62,885 nucleotides of DNA from positions 1 through 62,885 of the forward strand of contig MU404213.1 in the NCBI GenBank assembly GCA_022695795.1. Direction: 5' to 3'. A program made the translations under genes and the position numbers. The number at the start of each line of letters is the position of its first letter. The first letter of the stretch is position 1. This stretch comes from Biscogniauxia marginata (lineage: Eukaryota; Ascomycota; Sordariomycetes; Xylariales; Xylariaceae). The notes below the pieces were generated by a model. It searched no databases. It saw only the letters and a list, made by a program, of their open reading frames with translations, and had not been told where the DNA came from. Below, in pieces: positions 35,144 to 48,300 of the stretch.

Positions 35144-35670
35144 AGAGTGCAGCCGGTTATGAAAACTGCATGTGGCATGAGCTTACTATAGACGGCGAGT
35201 TTGACAAGGATATTATGCTTTAAAAAGTCCAGTGAAGTCTTGTATGATGATGTTGGCACGTTAATGCGGACAGTGATTATTTGTCTATTAGGGAGTTATA
35301 GCTCTGACTAGGTCGTCGTTACCAACTGATTACGTGTTCAAAGTACCAGGCTTGAGAGGTTAAGTACCACCATGATGATTGCTGTGATCTAATGGGTACG
35401 TTACCTATGGCACATACATTGCTCCTATGTCAATTCTCCGAGAGGGAATATGTACGAAATGCAGTCAACTTGCTTACCTATGTGTCTTATCGATAAAGAT
35501 TACGTATTATATTATCGATACAAGTGTAGCAACCATTGCCCATTATCTTATCAATATCCCCCAGTCTACTAGTGCCATATCTGTGTACCATTTATCGGTA
35601 TTCCATTTGTTAGGTTATTCAATTCCATTAGCAGTAGCATCAGTTTATTGAATTACTAGGTATCTGAATC
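35144..35670. promoter_or_regulatory. Intergenic region between MCM2 and the PQQ-rich gene
   Basis: 527 bp. It should contain the MCM2 3' UTR and the promoter of the next gene on the same strand. Nothing else supportable is seen. Confidence 0.5.
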
Positions 35671-36932
35671 ATGAATTTCCCTATCCCACCAGCTCCGTTA
35701 TTTGAAAATCCCCAACTCCCGCCAAGACAACCACAGCGACAACAACAGCAACAACAGCAACCACAGCAACCACAGCAACCACAGCAACCACAGCAACCAC
35801 AGCAACCACAGCAGCAGCATCAATACCAGCAGCAGCAGCCCCATCTACTTCGACCACCCACCCAAGACGAACTTCAGCGCCAACAGCAGATCTACTTCAT
35901 GAACGGTGCCGGCGCCATGCAAGGTAACGGTGCCGGAGCTGCTGCTGGTGGCATGGCCATTGGACCCACACCGGCTGGCCACCAGGCCGAACTAAACATC
36001 ATCTACGGTATGGTCGAGGAGCTCTCACGCCAGCTTGCCGAGAATAGGCGGGTCACGGAAGATATCGTGTCTGGTCTGGGAAGAGTACGGAATCGAGCAC
36101 GCGAGCGAGGTCTGGGCAATGACGAAGTGCTAGGCGAAGCTGCTGATGAGATATTTGGTACGCATAAGCCTCCGCGCTATAGTTGACTCTTTTCTGCAGA
36201 ATCCAGATTGACAGTGTATGGTACTATATTATAGCCCAGGAACCCAATCTCGAAGCCCTCCTGTCCATACTGACCGAAACCCTTGATCGCGCCAAGTTGT
36301 CTCGCGACGCCAACTTCTCTCTCCTCACAAACTATGCACGGGTCCTATATGATATCCTCTCTAGATTCTCCGCCTACAAGCAGAAGCAGATTGCCGACGT
36401 CTCCGCCTGGCACCGATCGTACCGAGCACAACTAGCCGAGGCCCGCGCTGAGAACTCGCGACTGCGTGAGCAGATATGGGACATGCAAGAGCATGCCGGC
36501 CGTGCCAACCAGATGTTGCGAGAGTTTCGCAAAAAATACGATGAGGACGCCGAGCGATGGGAGAAGCGTGTGGATGAGAAGGCTAAGAAGCAGGAGATCC
36601 GGTTCTGGAAGCGCATGGCTATGCCCGAGGTGCCCGAGACTGAAGAAGGGTACTGGAGCGACGATGATGACCTCGTTGACCCCGTTGAGAAGGAGAGGCT
36701 AAAAGAGGTCGAGCGTAAGGTTGCCGAGCAGGCTCTGGCTGGCCTTGGTAGTGGAAGCAGTCAACAGAGCGAGGATTCGGAGGGAGAGGGAAGCGATCCT
36801 CACCCCCTAACGGGTGGCATGATGGGAGGTGTCGCCATGGAGAGGGACCGGGATGGCAGCATTACTGGCATTCTTCCAACACCTCCACCAAGGCCCGCGA
36901 GTACGGGAAGTACCGGCGGTCAAACAGGCTAG
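35671..36932 (+). CDS. Uncharacterised Gln/Pro-repeat coiled-coil protein
   Basis: Model: exons 35671-36157 and 36235-36932 with a 77-nt intron; 394 aa. The TATAG acceptor at 36234 is chosen because nearer CAG acceptors lead straight into a stop. The N-terminus has a Pro-Gln-Gln repeat from a tandem nonanucleotide (about 35758-35815), then a Gly/Ala segment. A helical region starts near residue 105 and continues across the splice junction (DEIF then AQEPNLEALLSILTETLD). A charged coiled coil (about 205-300, rich in Arg/Glu/Lys) follows, then an acidic and Gly/Ser-rich tail. I do not recognise the family. Low-complexity and coiled-coil content suggests a scaffold or RNA/DNA-associated protein, but no function can be assigned. 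Confidence 0.72.
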
Positions 36933-38157
36933 TGGAAACTGGGTAGCCTCCGACCTTTTTCAACCTGAGCAGCATGATTAGGGGTTCGTGTTTGTTTCTA
37001 GTCATCGGATAGCCCGGTCAAGGGGATTCAATATTGCACGCGGCGTAAGGCTGGATATCTCATCTGTCTTACGGTACCAAGAGATAGCCACCAGCGATAT
37101 CCTGCCCTCGAGCACTACCCATTTGCCATTTCTATTGGCAGTGGATAGTTGATATCGGGCATACCCTTACACCATGGTTAGCACGGAACTTTTACGCTGC
37201 GATGTCTAGAACCGAAGATGTATTCGTTAAGCCAGAGATACGCTTAATTCCTCCTAATCGGGTAGTCTTAAGAGTCCGCCTGTCCTTGTTGAAAGTTCAT
37301 ACACCCCAGCATTCTTCGGTCGAGGCTATTATTCGTTAGCCTTGGTCCATTCCACTTAGATAATGTCATAAGACAACCTTTTTAATAGATACCCTGTCAG
37401 CTGGCAATAGCGCGGTGCGTCTAGAAGCGAAAAGTAATCATCAGTATATTTTAGCTTTAATAGTTATTTAATCCTTAAATTAATAAGTTATAATTTTTAA
37501 AAAAACAATATATACTTATTATAAAGTTAATATATTGAAAAAAAATATTATATTATATATTAATTAACTTAAAAGTTTATTAAATAAATTTATAACTTAT
37601 AACATTTTTTACTTGATTAATTATAGTTTTATTTCTTTAAAGTATAGTATTACTATAATCATATAAAAGGGACATAGGCTTGGACTTAATAACTGAAGAT
37701 TCATCTTAGTATATGTATGTATGTTGTTTGGCGGATTTGTTATAATCGCGTCTCTCCGCCAATGAGAATTCAAGCTGACCTAGGTGCCTTGCTGTGATTC
37801 GTGGAATCGCTAACGACATTGAGCCATGATGCCAAGAACTAATTAATACTAGATCTACCTGTATTCACCCCTAACTATCTCGGTGGTTTCATGTAAACCG
37901 GAATAGGGAGACCTTAAGCAGTTTTTCCTTCGAAAGAACGGAAGAAGAATACCAAATAGTCAACGATGTTATGGACTCACATAGGGACTGACGATCATAG
38001 TAGCGGGTCAGACTGAACAAGAAGGTAGCAAGCTCTCACAAAATGGGTTAACTTCAGTGAATACAGGGTATATATTTCCATGACCTTTGCCAGCCTCTCA
38101 AGTTCCTCCGTGGTTGATTATGAGTGGTTAGATTGCGGTCTCTTTGAGGTTTATACG
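36933..38157. other. Intergenic region with a small AT-rich relic
   Basis: 1.2 kb between two plus-strand genes. A sharply delimited AT-rich patch at about 37440-37640 looks like a short RIP-decayed repeat fragment. I could not define its ends or family. The rest is ordinary promoter/UTR-like sequence. Confidence 0.55.
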
Positions 38158-39452
38158 ATGTCTCGTAGAAGCTCTATCACTACGGCTGCTATCTTAGCCA
38201 TTTTACTTTGGGGCACACATGGTACCGATATCTACGTCTCGCCGAAAGGAACAGGCTCTGGGACTATTGATGCTCCTTATGGCTCCATTCAAGACGCCGT
38301 AGATGTGGCGGAGGCAGGTGATACCGTTTATCTGCGCGCTGGAACTTACTCGCCAACGACCAATATCAAGATCACAAAGAGTGGTACTGCCACTTCCCCC
38401 ATTACTCTTCGCTCATACAATGACGAGGTAGTAGTACTTAACGGAGAAGAGCTACCAGGGTGAGATATACTTACTATGTGTTGAAACAGAATAATGAAAG
38501 GCTAATTGCGCTACCTACCACAAGCACTCCTTACGGTGTCGGCGAATCACTGCCTAATGATGAACGAGGTATCCTTCACATAGAGGGCGGCAATTATTGG
38601 TACTTTTACAAACTTGAGTATGATCACCGACATGAATGATAAATCTTTTCCGTAGCCAGATATTCATTATGCTCCAGGTTGATCAACGGCCCATACGGCG
38701 TATACTCGCGTGACTCGTCACACAACTATTATGAGCGCCTCTCGACGCACGATAATTATGAATCCGGATTCCAAATCCAGGGTACTGCTGAAAACAACAC
38801 AGTCGTCTACCTAGACTCATACCTTAACCGCGACCCACGCAAGAACGGGGAGAGCGCCGACGGGTTCGCTTTGAAGGAGGGCTCAGGCGAGGGCAACGTG
38901 ATCCGCAACTCGCGGCTGTGGGACAATGTCGACGACGGTCTAGACTTGTACATGTTTGGATCCGCCGTGACTATTGAAGAAGTCTACGCGTGGGGTAACG
39001 GCTTCAATCGATGGGACTTCTCTGAGTTCGAAGGAGACGGCAACGGATTCAAGCTGGGCATCACCGACAACCCGCCGGCGAACCACTTTATCCGCAATTC
39101 GATTGCCTTCTCGAATGCCAAGAAGGGCTTCATCGACAACGGAAATCCCGGCTCGTTGACATTCGAGAGGAACACGGCGTGGAACAACGGTGATAACGGG
39201 TTCAACATGCGGAGCTCCACGTCGACGCTCAAAGCTAACATCGCAGCCGTCAATACGAACGACCAGGTGAACCTGGTTGATGGTACCACATCTAGCGGCA
39301 ATTCTTGGGACTCGAGTACCAGCTGGTCGAACAGCTCCTTCGTTAGTGTAGACCCGTCTACGTTGCAGGGCCCCCGGGGTTCGGATGGGAAAGTTGCTAC
39401 CAGCGATTTCTTGTTGCCAATATCTGGTGATACTATTGGAGCAACAACTTAA
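38158..39452 (+). CDS. Secreted pectate-lyase-like parallel beta-helix protein (PL9-like)
   Basis: Model: exons 38158-38459, 38525-38617 and 38678-39452; introns are 65 and 60 nt; 389 aa. The ATG at 38158 is chosen because it puts a signal peptide at the N-terminus (hydrophobic AAILAILLW, cleavage near THG). An in-frame ATG at 38080 would bury it. The mature protein begins DIYVSPKGTGSG, followed by repeated beta-helix turns with many Asn/Gly/Asp. Blocks such as INGPYGVYSRDSS, SADGFALKEGSGEGN, DNVDDGLDLYMF and NGFKLG resemble fungal PL9-type pectate lyases/polygalacturonate lyases. Role: extracellular cleavage of pectin by beta-elimination, inferred from family. It would fit a plant-associated or saprotrophic lifestyle. 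Confidence 0.83.
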
Positions 39453-40035
39453 AATGATATCTGAGAGCGAGAATCGAACATCAAGGCTTGATTCATTGTA
39501 GTTATTTTGTGTACCGGTGTCCGGCTCGGACAACTCCAATTATCTCTCCAATATCTCTATATTCGCGTAAATATAACTTCATCGAAATAAATGTATGGGT
39601 AAAACCGAAAATTCATCGTATTGTGTGTTTGCTGTGTTTGCTGTGTTTGCTAACTGGATTGGTGATATTATATATAACATGGGATTGCCTAGCAAGTGAC
39701 GAAGGTATTAATCGCCGAGTTTACCTAGGCATATGCTTTCATCATACTGCCCGTGGGCCGAATATTTTCGATAATACGAAAAGGTGAATAGAGTATATGG
39801 AAAAAGAGAGGGGTGGATTAGTTACCTTCAGGTCCCTACAATATGGAGAGCTCTGATAACAATTATGCTAGTAACAGAAATAAATCATCAGTCTCAGCTG
39901 ACGCAACGCTCTCGTTGGCCATATTCTCCGCCTTCTTTTCCTTCCGCCTTTTAACAGATGTCGATACGATCAGTAAGCCTTAACATATGCACCTTAGAGC
40001 CTGACGGGCATATCACTCTGAACTGAATAACTTCG
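39453..40035. other. Convergent intergenic region
   Basis: About 580 bp between convergent genes. It includes a short imperfect repeat (TGTGTTTGC units near 39620-39650). No gene is supported. Confidence 0.5.
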
Positions 40036-40629
40036 TCAAGAAACATTCGACCTCTTCTCCTTCCTCTTATCCTTCTGGGAATCATTGCGAGGAGTTTTCG
40101 ACCTTATCCTCTTTGTCTTGTCCTTCTTTGAATCATGGCGGGAAGTGTTCGGCTGCTGCTTCTTTTTCTTCCACTTCTGGGATTTATTGTAGGAAGTATC
40201 CGGCCTCTTATTTTTCTTCTTCTCATTTAGGTATTCATTGCAAATGACGCCCTCCTTCCTGTCTCTTCCAATTATGAACTTGTTACAGGTGCTCATACAG
40301 TTCGTGTCTGTTAGGTGTGGAGAGACCTTGCTGACATGTTTTGAGCTGGTGATATCAAAACTGTTACCAGATGAGATATCCTCCCGGTAAAGTGGTTTTG
40401 TGCATTCGTCACAGACACGCGCGATCAAGTGACAATCTCTCGACTCGTCAAAAAGGGATTTTTGTTGATCACAATATGCCTTGCACTCCACCATACTCTC
40501 GAAGTATCTATCTTTTTTGGTGGAGAATATAGGTCGGAGTTGGGCTGTGAAGATCGTTGTTAGATTCTTGACAGTTCATTGTTATGACTGAAGTAAAAAG
40601 GTGCAATACTTACCCTTTGGCCTTGCCAT
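40036..40629 (-). CDS. Small Cys-rich, Lys-rich hypothetical protein
   Basis: Model: exon 1 is 40614-40629 (16 nt), exon 2 is 40036-40544, with a 69-nt intron having GTAAGT and CACAG borders; 174 aa. Joining them yields M-A-R-P-K-A followed by an open frame of 16 residues before the next Met, which supports the splice. Residues about 20-90 contain about seven Cys, including a VCDECTKPLY motif, possibly a small zinc- or disulfide-bonded fold. The C-terminal third is a very basic Lys/Asp/Ser tract with three imperfect DS-x-KDK repeats, resembling a nuclear or nucleolar tail. No signal peptide is seen. I do not recognise the family. Confidence 0.6.
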
Positions 40630-41578
40630 TCTGAACGTGCAAGGACCCAAGTATAGGAGGCCGCGGGTTTAGGGTACTCTCAGGAAGGAGTTCGGCAGAC
40701 TTATGAATTTCTCCTTCAAGGGATTTTGAGTATGATATATCTTGAAAGTACTAGACGACCCGAGCCCCGTTCCGCCGTTAAGTTTATTTTAATAGCCACG
40801 CGGTTCTAGCATCTAGTTTGGGTGCACGTGGGCTGAATCTCTATTGCCTTCACAGTGTTTAAGGTGACACGAGTAAGCTGCGTCACAATCGTACCGAAAC
40901 CTGTGATACTCTAAGGAAATATTCTCGAAAAGCTAGTGCCAACCTCTGGCTGCTTTGATATTTACCATGTTCTTTGCCTTCCGGCGGTTGTTGATGTACT
41001 ATAAATACTTTGTGCGCCTGATCATCTGCTTGTCGCTTAGAACGAAAACCCTTTAACGAAGCCGCGGTTACGCCAGTAGCCGTCGATATTGGGACTACCA
41101 TCGCACTTACGGCTAATGAGTTTCTGAACGGAAATTAGTTTGGTAAGCGGGTGTCGTAACTATTTAGACAGAAAAAGAGCAGAACGCTACTGAAAATAGG
41201 ATAATGTTGTTGACATGACTTCATGATTTTGGTACCTATGTTGGACGATCTTGCAGCTAATACAATGATGCCATCAAACGCGCATCGGCGGACGACTTAT
41301 CACGAACAATATAGAAACAAATTAAAGATAATTTATCGTGTCAGCGGTGTGGAACTCACCCGTTGCATCTGTGGCTACCTGAATATAACTTCTACACTTA
41401 AGGGAACCCCCGTGTGAGCCACGGTATGACAATCTTATGAAGCAACATGTGTTACAACAGTTACCAACATATCCGTCATGAGATTCTTTTAGCAAACAAA
41501 TCATCGTGGCTATTATTGGTCGTCCAATCGGCCACAGTGGATTTGCCACTTTCTCAGCCCTGAATTCCGGTATACGTT
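40630..41578. other. Intergenic region
   Basis: About 950 bp between two minus-strand genes: the promoter of the Cys/Lys-rich gene and the 3' flank of the DUF2235 gene. Short open stretches here lack ATG, splice or homology support. Confidence 0.45.
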
Positions 41579-43661
41579 TCAACAGTCGGCTGGTGAAGTC
41601 ATCTTCTTGACCCAGACCTCTTCTATTGGGTCGCCAGATCCCTGGACGCACTCCCATTCACCAATACCGTATTCTTCCGGCGCTCTCCTTGTTCCACGTC
41701 CACCGCCGCCGACGATTAGATTTCCAGGCCTGTAGGACTTATCTTCCTTCATACGACGGATAACTGAACCATGCACGCGCGCGGTGTGCGGAATATCCCG
41801 TACTTCTCCACATGGCAGAGGCCAGCGGATAGGTTTCCACGATCCGTCCGGTTGAAGGTCCATTCGCCTAAATGGCATGTATTCCATTATTTTCCAGCTG
41901 ATCACTTGTCCCTTACTCAGACCGGACGAAAACTCAAGCGAGTCATGAATGGGGGCTAGGTGGGCTTTAAAGTGCATCTGATGGAACGGCCGCGGTTCCT
42001 CATCGCCCTGTGCGTCCTGGCTCCTCGGCTTGAAATGATCACAGTCTTTAGCTGCTGATCCAGGTTGATTAGAAATCGTTAGGCTTGGACTAGAGATATC
42101 AATACGTATATCTGGAACAACTCCATCTCTGTCATTCTGTTGGCGATGGCCTGCGTTGCCCATGCCATCCAAGGCCTCCGAGATCCCCATATTGATCAAC
42201 TTCTCGGGGTCAAAATGGAGACCAGCCTTTTCAGCCTCTCCGATCATATAGGTAAGAGGCACATGACTAACTGATTTGCTGTCAGCGAGAAGTTCCCATC
42301 CACCTCCAACATCCCCGTGGCCGCCAGCAAACCTGGCTGTATTAGTAATGTCTTCAATAACATAAGTAAGCAACGCCTTACCATATCTCGTCGATGTCTT
42401 GTTCATCGTCATCAGAGTCAGAATCGTCAACTATTTGGGAAACCATAGATTTTCCATCTGCTGCCAGGTTGTCTTCATCTACAGAACCTCCAGTAGTTCG
42501 CGATCTAGACCGTGAATGATGAGGCCTAAAGGCACGCTCATCAGGAGGAGCCAGAGTTTCTCGTCGACCTCGTGGCCGATCTTCTGCGGAGCCTGGTCCC
42601 GAGACAGCTGGACGTCGTGCACGATATTTTTCGTGCACAATCTCATTCAATTTGCGATGAGAAGGATGAGATCCACCACGCTCACCGGCTCCTTGATATA
42701 TGAGATCCTGCCTGAACTTGGCACGACGTTCATCGATTGACACACAATGCCGGATCACCTTTTAATGAACATCAAGATTAGAGTTAAGAGATATGCTTGG
42801 ACGCAGAATACAACATACCTTAGCGCTACTTCTCGCGGTATATGGAAACTTGGATCTCTGCATCCAGGCTGTCTCGAATCGAGGCACAGAATTTACCGTA
42901 TCGAAAAGACCTAGGAACTTGATCCTTTTGACAGGGCGACTGAAGGTTTCCCGGAAACCTTTCATGAAGCGATAAATCTCGCGTCGCTTAGCTTGATGCT
43001 CTTCTGAACTATCGGCTTGGCGACTCTGCCACTGAGAGAATGCCTTCCAAGCAAAGGCAACCATCTCCTCGTTACCGTGGGAGAGTAACCCGACATAGTC
43101 GAGCATCTCCGCTAAGAAACGCGCAACATAAGCGCCCCGGGAAAACCCAAAGAAATAAATTTCGTCTCCTGGATTATAGAAACGCATGAGAAACCGATAA
43201 CCACCGACCACATGGTGGTCGAAGCTTGAGCCAATCGCAGAGTCTTTGGCTTTTAGAAACCATGATCGGATACGAGCCTTTGCACTGGTATGAGTCAATG
43301 AATTTGATACCACATACGTTCCAATGCCGGGCTGATAATAGTGGTCTTCTTAGTTAGTAGTAGCAAGAGATCAGGTTTGGCGGGCGTTCTACATACATTG
43401 ATCGCCAGCTTCACGATCCAGACATCTGAATATTTTCAAGATGTTACTGTCACTATCATCCCCCCTGAATTTGTTGCCAGTGCCGTCAAAACATAGCACG
43501 AGCTTACGGGGAGAACGACGATATCCGGCGGCTGGAATCATTGCGGATGACGAGGTCGATTGACGACCATCGTGAGCGAAATCTTGCGATGCCGTTGTAC
43601 TTTCATTTGACCTTTCTCGCGATTGTCTTTGTACCTCGGGAGCCAAGTGTAATTTGTCCAT
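41579..43661 (-). CDS. DUF2235 alpha/beta-hydrolase protein
   Basis: Model: exons 43397-43661, 42819-43345, 42382-42758 and 41579-42332; introns are 51, 60 and 49 nt; 640 aa, all phases consistent. DUF2235 landmarks: [11 protein letters not shown] at 54-63, YYQPGIGTY near 92-100, the nucleophile Ser157 in [33 protein letters not shown] near 270, and [13 protein letters not shown] with His395. A hydrophilic insert of about 105 residues, rich in Arg/Ser/Asp, separates the last two blocks. The family includes the bacterial Tle1 phospholipases and many fungal paralogues of unknown role. A lipase or esterase activity is inferred from the intact Ser-His set. No signal peptide or transmembrane segment is seen, so it is probably cytosolic. 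Confidence 0.85.
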
Positions 43662-45373
43662 ATTCAGGCTTGACCGGTTGACGTAGCGTGTTATACTACA
43701 GGAAGTAGTGCAACGGGGCGATCAGGTAGTATTCTCCAGAGTGCTACCCACAATTCGGCACTTCTTTATTATAATGCTTCCGTAGATTCACATATGCCAG
43801 GTAACGTGAGTTCTTCGGGAGTTACATATGTAATAGAACCGCCAACATAGGGTTAGCTGTTGTGTTGGATGGCGGCCTTCACCCGAGAAGACTCATTGCT
43901 AGTGCTGGGCCATACTAATGTGTTTTGAAGGCGTTGCTTTTTCGCCTTGGCAAATATTTAAAAAATCAAGCATATTCAGGCTAGTCATCTCTGAAAGGCT
44001 ACTAAGAGCAATCTATTGCTACCCGGCCCTGCGGCTTGGATGGATAGTCTTGTCTCGGGGCTTGTGTGAGGCCCCACGATTCTCAAGACAAAATCCGCAG
44101 CCGTTCTAGGGACATCGGTATCTTCATTGATTGGCTCAACTACGTCCTGGGTCTTGTCCCAGACAAGTACTGGTGATCCTTGGCCATCACTGGTTAAGGG
44201 GATAACGTTGATTCGTTCAATCTGTTTCAGCGATTCAATAGTTCACAAAACTAGAACCGCCGTTATCATAAGCACAAGGAGAGTTGCATGGGACTGTATT
44301 CGAGTTACATAAATCTTAGCCTCCTTTGGTTTCTATAGGTCTCACCCCTATCTAGCGTTCAACATCACCAGAAGAAACCCTAGTGTACGGGCCGAGACCT
44401 AGCGGCGATCTCGGGTGAATGCCGGGCGTGGTATATCCCAATTGGCTCGGGAGGATTAATAAAAGCGACAATCCATGCCCTTCCTGACATATTCAGCTCG
44501 CCAGAAAAGATTGCCATAAGCAAAGCAGTAGACCATTTTCCAATCGGGTTGTCTACGCAGTCTACTGCATGGCAGTCTCGGGTACGTATGGCCTATTGAT
44601 GTTTATTGCTCGTCTAATTCGAATGGCCCTTCTATTCAGCTTGCTTACTAGATTCCACTGTGAGGAATGAAGCTATTTCACAGACCGGATATATCCCTAT
44701 GTACAATATGGCTTTTTAAGCCATTCTATTTGAGGCAACGACGGTTAAGGGGCCAGCTCTTGCGGCGCGAAGAATTTTCAGTAGAAGAATAATGTAAGGA
44801 GTTCGACTGACTTAATCTGGTTGAACATAATTCCCTAGAAGAAACGCAACAAGGAGCAATACTGTGATAGTATGGTTCCACCGTACCAGTTTCAAATGCT
44901 AATACTGTTATCACCAGACATCCTCATCTTTCTTAGAACACTAGTGTGGTAGCTCTGATGATCAGACATGGCTATCTCTCGATTGCCCCGCAAATGTTGT
45001 GGAAGGTTGCGTCGCAGTCCATGTTGTCCAACTTGTCATTATCTCGGTGGGATCGGTTGTCTAGCTAGATTTTGGTTGGCCTTGAAACTACCTGTTTCGT
45101 GCATGGTCCCCGAGTGGAGACTATACCGACTTTTACACGTAGCTCTCGGCACTACGTATTGTGAAATAGAGCAATTCGATGTGTCTGTTGTTGGGTAGTT
45201 GCTCGTTGTCTCTCAGCTGCCGGGGTGGCGAGGGCCCACGGTTCGATTGACGAGTACTCTGGGGAATGCTTATATTATGCCATCGAAGCTTTGGCTGAAG
45301 GGCTTGGTCTTCCTACTTCTTCTTCCCATACTATTGTGCTCTAGATACCTCTGGTTGGAACAGTATAGCAAGT
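43662..45373. promoter_or_regulatory. Long divergent intergenic region between DUF2235 and ppo genes
   Basis: 1.7 kb of ordinary composition between divergent starts. I searched both strands for exons with splice sites, tRNA A/B boxes and repeats and found nothing I can support. It should include both promoters. Confidence 0.5.
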
Positions 45374-48300
45374 ATGGCGAAGACAAACGGGTCTTACGAC
45401 ACCGATGGCACTCGGACACACTCGAACAGCTTGACAACAACGGGCAAGGGGTTACATTCACCTTCAGGGCCTGTGGTCAAAGAGAACCCAGACCCTCAAC
45501 CAGAAGCAGATCGTGAGGGAGTCAAGAAAGCGTTTGCCCAATTCGGGCAATACATGCATACCTCACGACGCCCCGTTTCTACCCAGCATGGCGAAGCATC
45601 GTACAGCATAATTATGCAAAAGTCCGGTTTGAAGAAAGACTTGAAGTATATTGGCAAGAACGGTTAGATGAGTAATTATACTTGCTAAGAATTATATGTG
45701 CTCACTAGATAAACAGATGTGAAAACAGTCCTGGCGCTGGTAAAAGCAAAGTTGAAGGGGGAGCAGCTTGTGGATGACAAGACTATGATCATGGAACGGA
45801 TCATACAGCTAGTAGCAGGACTCCCTCACAGCTCGAAACGCAGAGAGGAGCTTACCAACAACTTTCTAAACGAGTTATGGTACACCCTAGACCATCCTCC
45901 GCTCCTCTACTTGGGGGAGAAACACCAATACCGAATGGCGGACGGGTCCTGGAACAATCCAATGAATCCTCAACTTGGGGCAGCTGGTTCGACGTATGCA
46001 CGAAGTTGCCGTCCAGGGATTGTCCCCCTCGGAGCGATGCCGGATCCGGGTCTCATATTCGATTCCGTAATGAAACGAACAAAATATAAAAAGCACCCAA
46101 ACAATGTTTCTTCAGTTCTCTGGTACTGGGCAACCATCATCATCCATGACCTTTTCTGGACCGACTATACTGATATGACCAAGACGAAGACGTCCTCATA
46201 TTTGGACCTCTCTCCACTTTACGGCAGCAACCAGGAGATGCAAGATTCGGTGCGTACATTCGAGGACGGCATGATGAAACCTGATACGTTCGCGGACAAG
46301 CGACTCCTAGGTACGCCACCAGGGGTCGGTGTTATCCTGATCATGTTCAACCGATTCCATAACTACGTCGCTGCAAACCTTGCTGCCATCAATGAAGGTG
46401 GTCGTTTTTCCCCGCCCTCTCATGGATTGGACGAAGAGAGGAAGGCCGCAGCCTGGAAGAAGTATGATAACGACCTCTTCCAGACAGCACGACTGGTCAC
46501 TTCGGGCTTGTACATCAACATCACCCTCGTGGACTATGTGCGAAATATCGTTAATCTGAACCGATCAAACACAACCTGGACCCTCGACCCTCGACAAGAA
46601 ATGGGCAAGGATGCGGGAACCATGACTGGGTCTGAGCGTGGTACCGGCAGTATGGTCTCTGCAGAGTTCAATCTATGTTATAGGTAAGCTGGCCTGGATT
46701 TATTAGTTACGCGTCCGGTGACTAACAAGATTGCAGATGGCACTCTTGCATCTCAGCCAAGGATGAGCAGTGGGTGCAGGATTCTTACCGTGAATTATTC
46801 GGCAAGGACCCGCTAGACTTAACGACTCAGGACATGTTGAAGGGCTTCGTCAAGTTTGAACGAAGTGTTCCCGAAGACCCTGCTGAGCGCGTATTCGGCG
46901 GCTTCAAGCGCAATTCTGACGGGAAGTTCAACGATGATGATCTTGTCGGCTGCATTTCGGATGCCATTGAAGATTGTGCTGGAGCGTTTGGCGGCCGTAA
47001 TGTACCGCAAGCGATGAAGCCCGTCGAGATATTGGGTATACTTCAAGGAAGAAGGTGGAACGTTGCAGGCTTGAACGAGTTCCGTAAGCACTTCGGACTC
47101 AAACCGTATGAGAAATTCGAAGATATCAATTCAGACCCGGAGATTGCCGACTCTCTCAGAAATCTCTACGAACATCCAGATTTTGTAGAGTTGTATCCCG
47201 GCCTTGTTGCGGAAGAAGCAAAGGAGCCAATGGTTCCCGGCGTGGGTATTGCTGTAAGTCGTTCAGGGCAATCACTTATACAATTTGCCGACCAATCTCT
47301 GATATTTCCTAGCCGACATATACGATCTCGCGCGTTATCCTTTCTGACGCGGTCTGTTTAACCCGTGGCGATCGTTTCTACACCACTGATTACAGCCCGC
47401 GATTCCTCACGTCTTGGGGTTATAACGAAGTAGCGTATGACCTGAATCTGAACCAAGGTTGTGTCTTCTATAAACTATTCATTCGGGCTTTTCCAAACCA
47501 CTTCAAAGCTGATTCAGCCTATGCGCACTACCCTATGTGCGGTATGTCGCTTATCACTTTCTGTAATATTGTATTAACTTGGCTAATACGTGATTTAGTT
47601 CCGAGCGAGACCAAAAATATACTGACAAGCTTGGGCCGGGTCGAACACTTCAACTTCGAACGCCCGTCTTTCATCCCACAGCGCATTCATGTCACTACGT
47701 ACGGTGCAGCGCAATACATACTCGAGAACCAGTCTAAATACAAAGCCGTATGGCACGAAGGTTTGTCGCGGCTGATGAGTGCTGGCGGTAGCCGTTCCAT
47801 GCTTTCCGGTGACACTTCCCTCCATGCCAATCGGCAAAAGGAGCTATACAGTGACAACTGGGACAGCCATATCAAGACGTTCTACTCACAGACCACTGGC
47901 CATCTCATACGAGAAAAGACGTTCAAGCTCGCGGGACAGAATTTTATTGATATTAGTAAGCTAATTTTTGGAGTTCTTTACTGCCCCTTGTAGCCTATCT
48001 CATGAGTAAAACATGCCTGTTCTGGCTTGTTACATGCGTTTTTGCTCTGGAGACATGTTTCACGGGTTGAAAACAGTCTAAATGTAGCAATTACTGACTC
48101 CTGTTTCTGCAGTCCGAGACGTAGGCAACCTTGTGCCCGTTCACTTCGCCTCACGAGTGTTCAACTTGCCGCTCAAAACAAATGATAATCCGAAAGGTGT
48201 ATACAGCGAGGACGAGCTGTATATGGTCCTAGCCATAATATTTGTTTGCATTTTCTTAGACATTGACCCTGTCAAGTCATTCCCACAAAGGCAGGCCGCG

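Noticed and set aside
38080..38157. Upstream in-frame ATG for the pectate-lyase-like gene
   Set aside because: It would add 26 residues ahead of a good signal peptide, which must be N-terminal in a secreted enzyme.
40883..41101. 72-codon minus-strand frame in an intergenic region
   Set aside because: No splice partners, motif or composition support.
43662..45373. Possible tRNA or small gene in the long intergenic gap
   Set aside because: I found no paired A-box and B-box sequences and no exon set with compatible splice sites.
47956..48112. Box C/D snoRNA inside the shared intron
   Set aside because: A CTGA-like D box is present near the 3' end, but no convincing C box (TGATGA) is seen, so a mobile intron explains the data better.
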